Below, in pieces: positions 1-8,891 of a stretch of DNA of 64,000 nucleotides (the stretch's first letter is position 1; each line of letters opens with the position of its first letter). The translations under genes and the position numbers were made by a program. The DNA is taken from positions 806,001-870,000 of the forward strand of contig NZ_JAQIOY010000001.1 of NCBI RefSeq assembly GCF_028023555.1. The letters are read 5' to 3'. Source of the stretch: Thalassococcus_A lentus. Lineage in GTDB: Bacteria > Pseudomonadota > Alphaproteobacteria > Rhodobacterales > Rhodobacteraceae. Under the pieces are notes generated by a model, which saw nothing but the letters and a program-made list of their open reading frames with translations, was not told the DNA's origin and searched no databases.

Positions 1-171
1 GTTGGCAGAACCATGGAATGGGACACCGCTGCCGGTCATGCCGTTCTGGCCGGTGCAGGTGGACACGTCGTACGTTTTGATGATCACACACCGCTTGTTT
101 ATGGCAAAGCCGGTTTCGCAAATCCGTTCTTTATTGCCTACGCGCCGGGTGTGGATCTGAAAGAGGCCTGA
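1..171 (+). CDS. cysQ: 3'(2'),5'-bisphosphate nucleotidase CysQ, C-terminal fragment
   Basis: The last 56 codons of a gene that begins left of the window. The fragment carries the EWDTAAGHAVL motif, which matches the conserved W-D-x-A-A-G-x-A-x-L segment of inositol-monophosphatase-fold enzymes, and ends with the YGKAGFANPFFIAYAP tail typical of CysQ. CysQ hydrolyses PAP, the product left when PAPS donates sulfate, to AMP. It ends three bases before the next glycosyltransferase gene, so the two are probably co-transcribed. That placement, with a sulfotransferase 7 kb downstream, suggests PAP removal during polysaccharide sulfation rather than only assimilatory sulfate reduction. Other inositol phosphatase-family members are possible but less likely. 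Confidence 0.85.
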   Translation, partial: VGRTMEWDTAAGHAVLAGAGGHVVRFDDHTPLVYGKAGFANPFFIAYAPGVDLKEA

Positions 172-174
172 GCC

Positions 175-1422
175 ATGACACTACCCGTCAGCGTCGTCGT
201 GGTCAGCCGAGGCAGACCGCAGGCGCTGACGCGCTGTTTGGCAGGACTTGCCCAGCTAAACTACGATGCCGTTGAGGTCGTCGTGGTGGCGTGCCCAGAC
301 GGTATTGCAGCGGTGCAATCCTCTCCTTTTGCAGAGCAGGTCAAGCAACTCCCGTTTGACAAACCCAATATTTCCGAAGCCCGCAATCTGGGTATTGGTT
401 CCGCTGCCGGTGAAATTGTTGCCTTCATAGACGATGATGCTGTGCCGGAACCGCTGTGGCTGACACACCTTGTGGCGCCGTTCCAGACGGCCGAAGTTGC
501 TGCGACCGGCGGATATGTGATTGGGCGAAACGGCATATCCTATCAGTGGACGGCCAGAACCGTCGACGGAACTGGCGAAGCCAAACCTTTGCCTCTTGAG
601 GGTATGGACCCTGTTCTGCTGAGCCCACCGGAAGGGCGGGCAATCAAGACCGAAGGCACCAATATGGCCGTCCGGCGCGATCTCTTGGCTGAGATGGGCG
701 GATTTGATCCTGCTTACGCGTTTTTTCTGGATGAAACGGACCTGAACATGCGTTTGGCTCTGGCCGGGCAAACGGTGGCGCTGGTTCCTCTCGCACAGGT
801 GCACCACGGTTATCAGGCAAGCGCGCGGCGCTCATCCGATCGAACACCGACGGATCTGAGGCAGATTGGTGCTTCCAAGATGGTGTTTCTGCGCAAGTAC
901 ACGGACGAGAAACTTCAAAAGAGAGCCTGGAAGCGGTTTCGCAACGAACAACGGCTGCGATTGCTGAGTTTCATGCAGCGCGGACCTTTGGGCGCAGACG
1001 ACGTTCTACGCCTTTTGCGGGGGCTCAATCGAGGGAAAGCCGAGGGCGCAGCACGTGAATTGCAGGGTCTTGCTCCCTTGCCGCGCGCTTCTGAGGGTTT
1101 TCGTAGCTTTCAGGCAAAGCCGGGTGCGAAACATGTCTGTCTAAAAGGGCGCATCTGGCAGGCCAAGTCTTTGCGTAAGCAAGCGGCCGAGCTGGTCGCC
1201 AGCGGATCTGTCGCGACTCTATTCCTGTTCGGCCCGTCACCTCGGAAGCATTGGGTGCGATTCACCGAAGACGGATACTGGGAACAGAACGGCGGTCTGT
1301 GGGGACAGAGCGAAAGAAGCGGCGCGAAATTCCAATTTTGGAGAATTTCGACACGTTTCCTATCCGAATGTGTCCGCATTTCACCCGTTAGGGGCCATGA
1401 TTCAAACGAATTCCATCGCTAG
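175..1422 (+). CDS. family 2 glycosyltransferase
   Basis: A 415-residue protein with a GT-A fold N-terminus. It has the nucleotide-binding start (VSVVVVSRGRP, residues 5-15), a DDD metal/nucleotide motif at 86-88 (AFIDDDAVPEP), and the acceptor-side ETDLNMRL motif near residue 190. The C-terminal 100 residues form a separate, less conserved domain I cannot assign. It probably transfers a sugar from a nucleotide-sugar donor during exopolysaccharide or O-antigen assembly on the cytoplasmic side. It starts three bases after cysQ and is followed by galU. The sugar and linkage cannot be read from the sequence. Confidence 0.88.
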   Translation: MTLPVSVVVVSRGRPQALTRCLAGLAQLNYDAVEVVVVACPDGIAAVQSSPFAEQVKQLPFDKPNISEARNLGIGSAAGEIVAFIDDDAVPEPLWLTHLVAPFQTAEVAATGGYVIGRNGISYQWTARTVDGTGEAKPLPLEGMDPVLLSPPEGRAIKTEGTNMAVRRDLLAEMGGFDPAYAFFLDETDLNMRLALAGQTVALVPLAQVHHGYQASARRSSDRTPTDLRQIGASKMVFLRKYTDEKLQKRAWKRFRNEQRLRLLSFMQRGPLGADDVLRLLRGLNRGKAEGAARELQGLAPLPRASEGFRSFQAKPGAKHVCLKGRIWQAKSLRKQAAELVASGSVATLFLFGPSPRKHWVRFTEDGYWEQNGGLWGQSERSGAKFQFWRISTRFLSECVRISPVRGHDSNEFHR

Positions 1423-1546
1423 TTTAATCCTTGTCAGGCCAACCTGTTGCAAGATGGCCTAACGTAGCGCCGACACTGATCGGCATAGTCTAGTGAAAAC
1501 GCATAGTTCGTGCGATATGTTTGGAAAACATAAAAGGAGCAGGGTC

Positions 1547-2443
1547 ATGGGTAAGAAGGTAACAAAAGCAATTTTTCCGGTTGCGGGTATGGGAACACGG
1601 TTCCTGCCGGCCACGAAATCTGTTCCGAAGGAAATCATGACGTTGGTGGACCGCCCGTTGGTTCAATACGCCATCGATGAGGCCCGCGCTGCGGGCATCA
1701 AGGAATTCATCTTTGTAACCTCGCGCGGCAAAGGCGCGCTGGAGGACTACTTTGATCACGCCCCGCAGCTTGAGCAGGAGCTCAAGAAAAAGGGCAAGGA
1801 AGAGCTGCTTGAAACGCTCAAGAATACCAACATGGACTCGGGCGAGATTGCCTATATCCGACAGCACCGGGCCTTGGGTCTTGGTCACGCGGTCTGGTGT
1901 GCCCGTCGCCTGATCCACAACGAACCATTTGCGGTCATGCTGCCTGACGATGTTATCGCAGCTGAAAAGCCGTGCTTGCAGCAGATGGTCGAAGCTTATG
2001 AAGAAACCGGTGGTTCGATGGTTGCGGCGATGGAAGTGCCCGCAAACAAAGCCTCGAGCTATGGTATTCTGGATGTCGACAACGACATGGGTTCGATGGT
2101 CTCTGTCAAAGGCATGGTTGAAAAGCCTGCCGAAGGAACAGCACCATCCAATCTGGCCGTTATCGGACGTTACATTCTGTCGCCAAATATCTTCCGTCAT
2201 CTGAACCAGATCAAGTCGGGCGCTGGCGGAGAAATCCAGCTGACAGATGCGATCGCGCGCGAAATTGGCGGCGAAGGCGACGGTGTCTATGGATACCGCT
2301 TCCGTGGCCAGCGTTTCGACTGTGGATCGAAGGCCGGGTTCCTTCAGGCGACAGTTGCCTTTGGTCTGGCGCGTGACGACCTGCGTGATGACCTCGAAGG
2401 ATACCTGAACGAAATCGTCGCCTCCCGAAAAGCGGCCGAGTAA
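1547..2443 (+). CDS. galU: UTP-glucose-1-phosphate uridylyltransferase GalU
   Basis: A 298-residue enzyme of normal length for GalU. It makes UDP-glucose from UTP and glucose-1-phosphate. The N-terminus holds the nucleotide-binding signature (AGMGTRFLPATKSVPKEI), and the acidic-metal and substrate motifs follow (LPDDVI, VEKP, QLTDAI). I chose the ATG at 1547 because AAGGAG sits about eight bases upstream; an in-frame start 18 codons earlier adds residues that do not fit the family. galE starts five bases after the stop, so the two form an operon supplying UDP-glucose and UDP-galactose to the neighbouring glycosyltransferases. Confidence 0.96.
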   Translation: MGKKVTKAIFPVAGMGTRFLPATKSVPKEIMTLVDRPLVQYAIDEARAAGIKEFIFVTSRGKGALEDYFDHAPQLEQELKKKGKEELLETLKNTNMDSGEIAYIRQHRALGLGHAVWCARRLIHNEPFAVMLPDDVIAAEKPCLQQMVEAYEETGGSMVAAMEVPANKASSYGILDVDNDMGSMVSVKGMVEKPAEGTAPSNLAVIGRYILSPNIFRHLNQIKSGAGGEIQLTDAIAREIGGEGDGVYGYRFRGQRFDCGSKAGFLQATVAFGLARDDLRDDLEGYLNEIVASRKAAE

Positions 2444-2448
2444 TCCCT

Positions 2449-3432
2449 ATGAAGAACGTGCTTGTGACAGGCGGGGCGGGCTATATCGGCAGCCACGCCT
2501 GTAAGGCGTTGCGCGCAGCCGGATATACACCCGTCACCTATGACAACCTCAGCACAGGTTGGCAGGATGCGGTGAAGTTTGGCCCGTTTGAGCAGGGTGA
2601 CCTGACAGATCGCGCGCGTTTGGATGAAGTCTTTGCCAAATGGCAGCCCGTCGCCGTCATGCATTTTGCAGCCCTGAGCCAAGTGGGCGAAGCGATGGCC
2701 AAGCCGGGTCTTTATTGGCGCAACAACGTCGAAGGTTCTTTGACGCTGATCGAAGCGGCGGCGGACGCCGGATGCCTTGATTTCGTTTTCTCTTCGACCT
2801 GCGCCACATATGGCGAACACGACAACGTCGTGTTGGACGAAGGCACACCACAAGAGCCCTTGAACGCCTATGGCGCATCCAAGCGAGCGGTTGAAAATAT
2901 CCTGCGCGACTTTGAAGCGGCATACGGTCTGCGTCATGTGATCTTCCGTTATTTCAACGTAGCCGGCTGCGATCCCGAAGCTGAAGTCGGGGAATACCAC
3001 CGACCCGAAACCCACCTGATTCCGGTTATGCTTGAGGCAATCGATGGCAAGCGCCCGGCGTTGACCATTCATGGGGATGACTACGACACCCCGGATGGCA
3101 CCTGCATTCGGGACTACGTGCATGTTTGCGATCTGGTTGACGCCCATCTTCTTGGGCTGGCGTGGTTGAAGGATGGTAAGCCAAGCACCGTGTTCAATCT
3201 GGGCACAGGCAAAGGGTTTTCTGTCAGAGAAGTTGTCGAAGCGTCCCGTACAGTGACCAATCGCGAGGTACCGCACTCCATCGGCCCGCGAAGGGCCGGC
3301 GATGCGACCAAGCTGGTGTCCGGATCGACGCGCGCTGAAAAAGAGTTGGGTTGGGTACCGGGGCGGTCTTCGATGGCCATGATGATCGAAGATGCGTGGC
3401 GTTGGCATTTGAATGGGCACTACGAAAAATAG
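2449..3432 (+). CDS. galE: UDP-glucose 4-epimerase GalE
   Basis: A 327-residue extended short-chain dehydrogenase that interconverts UDP-glucose and UDP-galactose. The NAD-binding GGAGYIGS motif lies at residues 8-15, a catalytic Ser/Thr is in SSTCATYG, and the YGASK motif supplies the catalytic Tyr and Lys. The PETHLIPV and GDDYDTPDGTCIRDYVHV segments are diagnostic of GalE rather than other epimerases. It sits directly behind galU, and its last 20 bases overlap the next glycosyltransferase gene, so translation is likely coupled. Confidence 0.96.
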   Translation: MKNVLVTGGAGYIGSHACKALRAAGYTPVTYDNLSTGWQDAVKFGPFEQGDLTDRARLDEVFAKWQPVAVMHFAALSQVGEAMAKPGLYWRNNVEGSLTLIEAAADAGCLDFVFSSTCATYGEHDNVVLDEGTPQEPLNAYGASKRAVENILRDFEAAYGLRHVIFRYFNVAGCDPEAEVGEYHRPETHLIPVMLEAIDGKRPALTIHGDDYDTPDGTCIRDYVHVCDLVDAHLLGLAWLKDGKPSTVFNLGTGKGFSVREVVEASRTVTNREVPHSIGPRRAGDATKLVSGSTRAEKELGWVPGRSSMAMMIEDAWRWHLNGHYEK

Positions 3433-4618
3433 TCATTCACCCCCGGCCGCGCGCCTGCTGGATCTGACGCGCCTGACGCGTCGGGCAGGGCGGCCTATGA
3501 CCGGCGTTGACCGGGTTGAATTTGCCTATCTCAGACGACTGGTTGCTGAACCGGAAATGCTCTTTGGCTTGGTACGAAGTGCTTTCGGTTACATTCTGCT
3601 TGATAGACAGGGCTGCGAGCATTTCCTGAATGCATTCCCGGATGCTTCCTTTGGCCCCGCTGATCGTCTGTCTGGTATCAAACGCGGTATGCACGATGCA
3701 CGGGCCAGGGCGGAAAGTCATCTGAGACGTCATTGCCTTGATCGATGTCTGCCGCTTCGGCTGGGCAGGATGCTTCGCAAACACGTGCCTTCTGGGACTT
3801 GCTACCTGAACACCGGTCACAGCAACCTGACAGACAGGGTGCTGAGCGCAGTGAAAAGCGTGCAGGACGCCCGGGTTGCCGTCTTTGTGCATGACACGAT
3901 CCCGTTGGACTACCCGCAGTATCAACGCCCGGGGAATGATGATCAGTTTCGGATGTTTCTGCAGCGCGCTGGGCGATCCGCTGACCTTTTGATCTGCAAC
4001 TCGGATCAAACAGAGGCAGACGTTTTGCGGCATCTTGCACCTCTTTCTCCGCAAACTGCCGTTGCCCATCTCGGAGTGGATATGCCGGACGCCGGCTCGC
4101 CGCCTGAGGGCCCCTGGACAGGGCAGCCCTTTTTCGTGTGTCTGGGCACAATTGAGCCGCGCAAGAACCACGAGCTGCTGTTGGATATTTGGCCTGAAAT
4201 CGAAGACGCTCATTTGCTGATCTGCGGAAGCCGTGGCTGGAACAACGACGCGGTCTTTGCTCGGCTGGATCAAAAGCCATCTCGTGTTCATGAATTGAAC
4301 GGGCTGACAGATGGTCAGATCGTTGGCTTGATGCAGCAGAGCGTTGCTGCGTTGTTTCCTAGTCTGGCTGAAGGTTACGGTCTGCCTCCGGCAGAAGCGG
4401 CGGCACTGGGTGTTCCGGTGATCTGCAATGACTTGCCCATCTACCGTGAAATTCTGGGAAATATTCCCGTTTATGCCAGCGCAGATGATCTTTACCTTTG
4501 GACCGCAAAGATAAAAGTGCTTAAACAGGAACAAACATTGGCCAAAATCCGGCTTCGCAAAGGTGCGGCTGTCCCGACATGGGAAGCGCATTTCAAGACG
4601 GTATTAAGGCTGGTTTGA
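3413..4618 (+). CDS. GT-B glycosyltransferase, glycosyltransferases group 1
   Basis: A 401-residue protein. The C-terminal half has the GT-B donor-binding features: FVCLGTIEPRKNHELLLD near residue 240, and SLAEGYGLPPAEAAALGVPV near 320, which contains the E-x7-E style motif of group 1 transferases. The N-terminal half, with the FVHDTIPLDYP acceptor-domain segment, resembles mannosyltransferase-type members. It probably adds a hexose to a lipid-linked chain. The start at 3413 overlaps galE by 20 bases; a later start cannot be excluded because the first 20 residues are poorly conserved in type. Confidence 0.88.
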   Translation: MGTTKNSHSPPAARLLDLTRLTRRAGRPMTGVDRVEFAYLRRLVAEPEMLFGLVRSAFGYILLDRQGCEHFLNAFPDASFGPADRLSGIKRGMHDARARAESHLRRHCLDRCLPLRLGRMLRKHVPSGTCYLNTGHSNLTDRVLSAVKSVQDARVAVFVHDTIPLDYPQYQRPGNDDQFRMFLQRAGRSADLLICNSDQTEADVLRHLAPLSPQTAVAHLGVDMPDAGSPPEGPWTGQPFFVCLGTIEPRKNHELLLDIWPEIEDAHLLICGSRGWNNDAVFARLDQKPSRVHELNGLTDGQIVGLMQQSVAALFPSLAEGYGLPPAEAAALGVPVICNDLPIYREILGNIPVYASADDLYLWTAKIKVLKQEQTLAKIRLRKGAAVPTWEAHFKTVLRLV

Positions 4619-4668
4619 TACGAGGCGGGCGTACGAGAGTCGTGTAAGCGGCCATCTAGGGGGCGCAA

Positions 4669-5679
4669 TTGGGCGTATGGCAGGCATATAGGTTGCGATT
4701 GCAACGGCGACGCTGGCGCATCCGTGCGTTCCGCAAACGCCGTGAACTGAACCCTGTTGCCAATCGAACTGCGGACATCCGTAAAACCGACATCCTGTTG
4801 ATGTGCACCCAGCGCAACGAAGGTGTGCGGCTGCCTTGGTTCCTTGACTACTACCGGAACATGGGCGTGAACCATTTCCTGTTCGTCGACAACGACAGCA
4901 ACGATGGGTCGCTGGATTACCTTGCAAGTCAGCCAGACGTTTCCATCTGGACCACGCAGTCCAGCTACAAACGTTCACGCTTTGGCGTCGATTGGATGAA
5001 CTGGCTGCTTATGCGATACGGCCATGGGCATTGGTGCCTGACTGTCGACCCGGATGAACTGTTCCTCTATCCTTTCTGTGACACGCGACCGTTACGCGCT
5101 TTGACAGATTGGCTGGATGCCTCGTCGATCAAAAGTTTCTCTGCCATGCTTCTGGATATGTATCCGAAGGGGCGCATTGATCATCAGACCTATGAGATCG
5201 GGAAAAACCCTCTCGATACGATTTCATGGTTTGATTCTGGAAATTACACGATCCGCAAAAACCCCCAATTCGGAAACCTCTGGATTCAGGGTGGCCCGAG
5301 GGCCCGCATGTTCTTTGCCGACAAGCCAGATCTAGCCCCTGCGCTAAATAAAATTCCATTGGTCAAATGGGACCGGCGATACGCCTACGTAAGTTCAACA
5401 CACAATCTGCTGCCACGCGGTTTGAACCTCGTCTACGACGAGTGGGGTGGTGAGAAGGCCAGCGGCATCTTGCTGCACACAAAATTCCTGAATGTTTTTC
5501 CTGAAAAAGCTGCAGAGGAATTGGAACGCAAACAGCATTACGGCGCGAGCCGGGAATATCTGGCCTATGCCGACGGGATCAAGGACAACCCGGAACTCTG
5601 GTGCAAGTGGTCGGAGAAGTACATCAATTGGCGGCAGCTTGAGATCTTGGGACTGATGTCAAAAGGGAACTGGGCATGA
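4669..5679 (+). CDS. glycosyltransferase, GT2/GT92-like (TTG start)
   Basis: A 336-residue protein with a GT-A-like core. The segment at 41-80 (ILLMCTQRNEGVRLPWFLDY, then VDNDSNDGS) is typical of the family 2-related glycosyltransferases that look like GT92, and VDPDE at 126-130 supplies a DxD metal site. The N-terminus is very basic, which fits membrane-surface association. The TTG start at 4669 is supported by AGGGGG six bases before it; the nearby ATG at 4677 is out of frame. The stop overlaps the next start by four bases (ATGA), so it is co-translated with the GT14-like gene. Confidence 0.82.
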   Translation: MGVWQAYRLRLQRRRWRIRAFRKRRELNPVANRTADIRKTDILLMCTQRNEGVRLPWFLDYYRNMGVNHFLFVDNDSNDGSLDYLASQPDVSIWTTQSSYKRSRFGVDWMNWLLMRYGHGHWCLTVDPDELFLYPFCDTRPLRALTDWLDASSIKSFSAMLLDMYPKGRIDHQTYEIGKNPLDTISWFDSGNYTIRKNPQFGNLWIQGGPRARMFFADKPDLAPALNKIPLVKWDRRYAYVSSTHNLLPRGLNLVYDEWGGEKASGILLHTKFLNVFPEKAAEELERKQHYGASREYLAYADGIKDNPELWCKWSEKYINWRQLEILGLMSKGNWA

Positions 5680-7376
5680 GCGTCGGGATCGTCATGCTGG
5701 TTCACACCGCGCTGCATCGGGCGCAGCAAGTGGCCCGGCATTGGGCAACAGCCGGATGCCCTGTGGTGATCCACGTGGACAAGATGGTCTCAAAGCAGGC
5801 CTACGACACCTTTGTTGCGGACCTTGCGGATTTGCCCGGCGTTCTTTTCTCCAAGCGCCATCGCTGTGAATGGGGCACGTGGGGTCTGGTCGCGGCCAGC
5901 CAGGATGCATCGGAAATGATGCTCGATCGGTTTGAAGAAGTACGCCACGTCTATTTGGCCTCAGGGTCCTGTTTGCCTTTGCGGCCGGTGGAAGAACTGG
6001 TTGAATATCTGGCTGAACGTCCCCGCACGGATTTCATCGAAAGCGCAACCACAGCAGATGTGCCGTGGACCGTTGGTGGTCTCGACCATGAACGCTTCAC
6101 ACTCTACTTTCCGTTTTCGTGGCGCAAAAACCGGTACTTGTTCGACAAATTCGTCGAGATTCAGCGCAACATGCGCTTGAAACGCCGGATCCCCAAGGGG
6201 ATCGTGCCGCACATGGGCAGCCAATGGTGGTGCCTGACGCGTCAAACGCTTTCGGCGGTCCTGCAGGATCCGGAGCGTGCAAAATATGACGCCTATTTCA
6301 AGCGCGTGTGGATTCCCGATGAATCCTATTTTCAAACGCTATCAAGACTGTATTCAACCAATATCGAAAGCCGTTCTCTGACGCTGTCCAAGTTCGACTT
6401 TCAGGGTAAACCGCACATTTTCTACGATGACCATCTGCAGCTGCTGCGTCGGTCTGATTGTTTTGTCGCCCGCAAGATTTGGCCAAACGCGGATCGGTTG
6501 TATCACGCGTTCCTGACCGATTCCGAAGCGGCCTTGTCACGGCAAGAACCCAACCCGGGCAAGATTGACCGCATCTTTGCCAAGGCGGTCGATCGAAGAA
6601 CACGCGGCCGGTCGGGTCTTTATATGCAGAGCCGTTTCCCCAATTTGGGCTGGGAAAACGGTGTTACAGCCGGCAAGTATTCGGTGTTTCAAGGGTTTTC
6701 AGAGCTTTTCCAAGATTTTGAGAGCTGGCTGTCCCGGGCCACGGGCGCACAAGTTCACGGACACCTGTTTGCACCGGAACGGGCGGAATTTGCTGGCGGC
6801 CAAGCCGTCATCAACGGCGCGCTGAGTGACAATGCCAAACTGCGTGACGGAAACCCAAAAGGGTTTTTGACCAATTTGCTGTGGAACACGCGCGGGGAAC
6901 GACAGTGTTTTCAATACGGGCCGCGTGACAATCCAAAGATCAACCCGCACATGGCCATTGATCCAAACGCCCAGATCAGTGTGATATCCGGCGCCTGGGC
7001 CGTCGCGTTGTTCAAGTCGAACGCGAATTTTGCGGATATTCGTGCACAGGCTGCATTGCTGCAGAAAATCGAAAACAAGATGCTGGATGAGTTGCGCAGT
7101 CCGGACGTCAAGGCGCGGGTGCGGATCTGGACAATGGCCGAGTTCATCGAAGCGCCTATGGAACCTTTGCAGGTGATCATCGACGAAATTGGCCAGAAGA
7201 GTACACGCCGTTTGGCAGAAGCCCCGCGACTGGAAGACCTGACCGGCTTTGGTAGGTTCCTCCAGAACCTCAAGAACCAGGGTATGCACCCTTATCTCAT
7301 GGGTGATTTTCCGGTCGACCCAATCCCAAGAAGCGCGCAGGGCGCGCAACGCAAACCCTACCTGGTCAAGAAATAG
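5676..7376 (+). CDS. Core-2/I-branching-type (GT14-like) glycosyltransferase with extra C-terminal domain
   Basis: A 566-residue protein. The first about 280 residues match the branching beta-1,6-N-acetylglucosaminyltransferase/xylosyltransferase fold: HVDKMVSKQAYD near 32, CEWGTWGLVAASQ, LASGSCLPLRP near 95, GSQWWCLTR near 187, and WIPDESYFQTL. The remaining about 280 residues form a domain of its own, containing GWENGVTAGKYSVFQGFSE; I do not recognise a function for it. It probably adds a branching sugar to the polysaccharide. It sits between another transferase and a sulfotransferase in the same operon. Confidence 0.82.
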   Translation: MSVGIVMLVHTALHRAQQVARHWATAGCPVVIHVDKMVSKQAYDTFVADLADLPGVLFSKRHRCEWGTWGLVAASQDASEMMLDRFEEVRHVYLASGSCLPLRPVEELVEYLAERPRTDFIESATTADVPWTVGGLDHERFTLYFPFSWRKNRYLFDKFVEIQRNMRLKRRIPKGIVPHMGSQWWCLTRQTLSAVLQDPERAKYDAYFKRVWIPDESYFQTLSRLYSTNIESRSLTLSKFDFQGKPHIFYDDHLQLLRRSDCFVARKIWPNADRLYHAFLTDSEAALSRQEPNPGKIDRIFAKAVDRRTRGRSGLYMQSRFPNLGWENGVTAGKYSVFQGFSELFQDFESWLSRATGAQVHGHLFAPERAEFAGGQAVINGALSDNAKLRDGNPKGFLTNLLWNTRGERQCFQYGPRDNPKINPHMAIDPNAQISVISGAWAVALFKSNANFADIRAQAALLQKIENKMLDELRSPDVKARVRIWTMAEFIEAPMEPLQVIIDEIGQKSTRRLAEAPRLEDLTGFGRFLQNLKNQGMHPYLMGDFPVDPIPRSAQGAQRKPYLVKK

Positions 7377-7385
7377 GGCCTTTCA

Positions 7386-8816
7386 ATGCCGCAGGAATTT
7401 GATTGTTTTGTCGTCTTTGCCGAAATGCGGACCGGGTCCAATTTTCTTGAGGCGAACCTGAATGCATTCGATGGGATCACTTGTCACGGTGAGGCGTTTA
7501 ACCCGCATTTTATCGGGTATCCCAATTCCGAGGATATTCTTGGAATAACGCAAGACGAACGTGACCGCGATCCTTCGCGGCTTTTGGGGCAAATCCGCAA
7601 GGCGACTCCAGGCGGGATTGGTGGGTTTCGGTTCTTTCATGATCATGATCCAAGGGTCTTGGACGCGCTGCTTGCTGATCATCGCATCGGCAAAATTGTC
7701 CTGACGCGGAACCCTGTTGATAGTTACATCAGCTGGAAAATCGCGCAGGCCACGGGGCAGTGGAAACTGACCAATGTCAAACGTCGCAAGGAAAGCCAGG
7801 CTCAGTTCGATGCGGCTGAGTTTGAAGAGCATTTGACCGCGTTGCAGGCCTTTCAGGTCAAACTGCTGAATAGCCTTCAGACCACCGGCCAAACTGCATT
7901 TTACGTCGCCTACGAAGATCTGCAGGACGTCGATGTCATGAATGGTTTGGCACGCTGGCTGGGTGTTTCTTCGCAGCTCGACAGCCTGAACACAGCATTG
8001 AAACGACAGAACCCGGAACCGATATCGGAAAAAGTTTCGAATTTTGGTGACATGGAAAAGGCGCTGACACGTCTTGATCGGTTTAACCTGTCACGCACAC
8101 CGAATTTTGAACCGCGGCGGGGGCCGGTTGTCCCGGGTTATCTGGCGGCTGCAAAGACACCTTTGCTGTATATGCCGATCCGGTCGGGCCCTGAACAGGC
8201 AGTCCGGCGCTGGATGTGCGCGCTGGACGGCGTGGATGGCAAGGCGCTGGTCAGTGATTTCAGCCAGAACACACTACGCGCATGGAAACGCGAACGGCCG
8301 GGTCATCGCAGTTTCACTGTCGTGCGGCACCCCTTGGCTCGGGCGCATGAGGCGTTTTGCTCAAAGATCCTGACCACGCAAAAGGGCAGTTTTCTGGGCA
8401 TCCGCAAGACCCTGCGACGGGCCCACAATTTCCCTATTCCCGAGGGCGAGCCCGGTCCCGACTATGACGTTAACGCGCATCGCGCGGCCTTTACCGCCTT
8501 TTTGGCGTTCTGCAAGGCGAACCTACAGGGACAGACTGCTGTGCGGGTCGATGGGCATTGGGCAACGCAGGCGCAGTGCTTGCAGGGTATGTCCGAGTTT
8601 ACTTTGCCGGATATGATCATTCGAGAAGACGAGATGGCATCCTATTTGCCCGCCTTGGCCATGCAGGTCGGACATGATGGGCCACCAGATCCCGAAGCTG
8701 TGCCAAACAAGGCTCCGTTCTCGCTTGCCGAAATCTATGACGATCAGATCGAGGCGTTGGGTCGCGAAGCCTATCTGCGTGACTATCTGATGTTTGGTTT
8801 TGACGACTGGGCGTGA
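7386..8816 (+). CDS. sulfotransferase, two modules (NodH-like N-terminus)
   Basis: A 476-residue protein. The N-terminal half has the PAPS-binding elements of sulfotransferases: a 5'-phosphosulfate loop at 13-20 (EMRTGSNF) and a 3'-phosphate motif at 107-116 (TRNPVDSYIS), as in NodH-type carbohydrate sulfotransferases. The C-terminal half repeats the layout in weaker form: TPLLYMPIRSGP at 258-269, then FTVVRHPLARAHEAF at 310-324, which resembles the sulfotransferase family 2 pattern. It would transfer sulfate from PAPS to a polysaccharide or oligosaccharide. It starts nine bases after the GT14-like gene and ends the rightward operon. Confidence 0.82.
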   Translation: MPQEFDCFVVFAEMRTGSNFLEANLNAFDGITCHGEAFNPHFIGYPNSEDILGITQDERDRDPSRLLGQIRKATPGGIGGFRFFHDHDPRVLDALLADHRIGKIVLTRNPVDSYISWKIAQATGQWKLTNVKRRKESQAQFDAAEFEEHLTALQAFQVKLLNSLQTTGQTAFYVAYEDLQDVDVMNGLARWLGVSSQLDSLNTALKRQNPEPISEKVSNFGDMEKALTRLDRFNLSRTPNFEPRRGPVVPGYLAAAKTPLLYMPIRSGPEQAVRRWMCALDGVDGKALVSDFSQNTLRAWKRERPGHRSFTVVRHPLARAHEAFCSKILTTQKGSFLGIRKTLRRAHNFPIPEGEPGPDYDVNAHRAAFTAFLAFCKANLQGQTAVRVDGHWATQAQCLQGMSEFTLPDMIIREDEMASYLPALAMQVGHDGPPDPEAVPNKAPFSLAEIYDDQIEALGREAYLRDYLMFGFDDWA

Positions 8817-8836
8817 CCCGGACACATCCAACGAAA

Positions 8837-8866
8837 AACCGCGCCAGAATTATTGCCAGCGCGGTT
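8837..8866 (-). terminator. rho-independent terminator of ptsN, probably bidirectional
   Basis: An 8-base stem (AACCGCGC / GCGCGGTT) closes a 14-base loop. On the minus strand it is followed by TTTTT, 25 bases beyond the ptsN stop. It lies between convergent genes, so it may also stop the sulfotransferase transcript. Confidence 0.75.
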
Positions 8867-8891
8867 CAAAAGGGTTTGGACGGTTGGTCGA

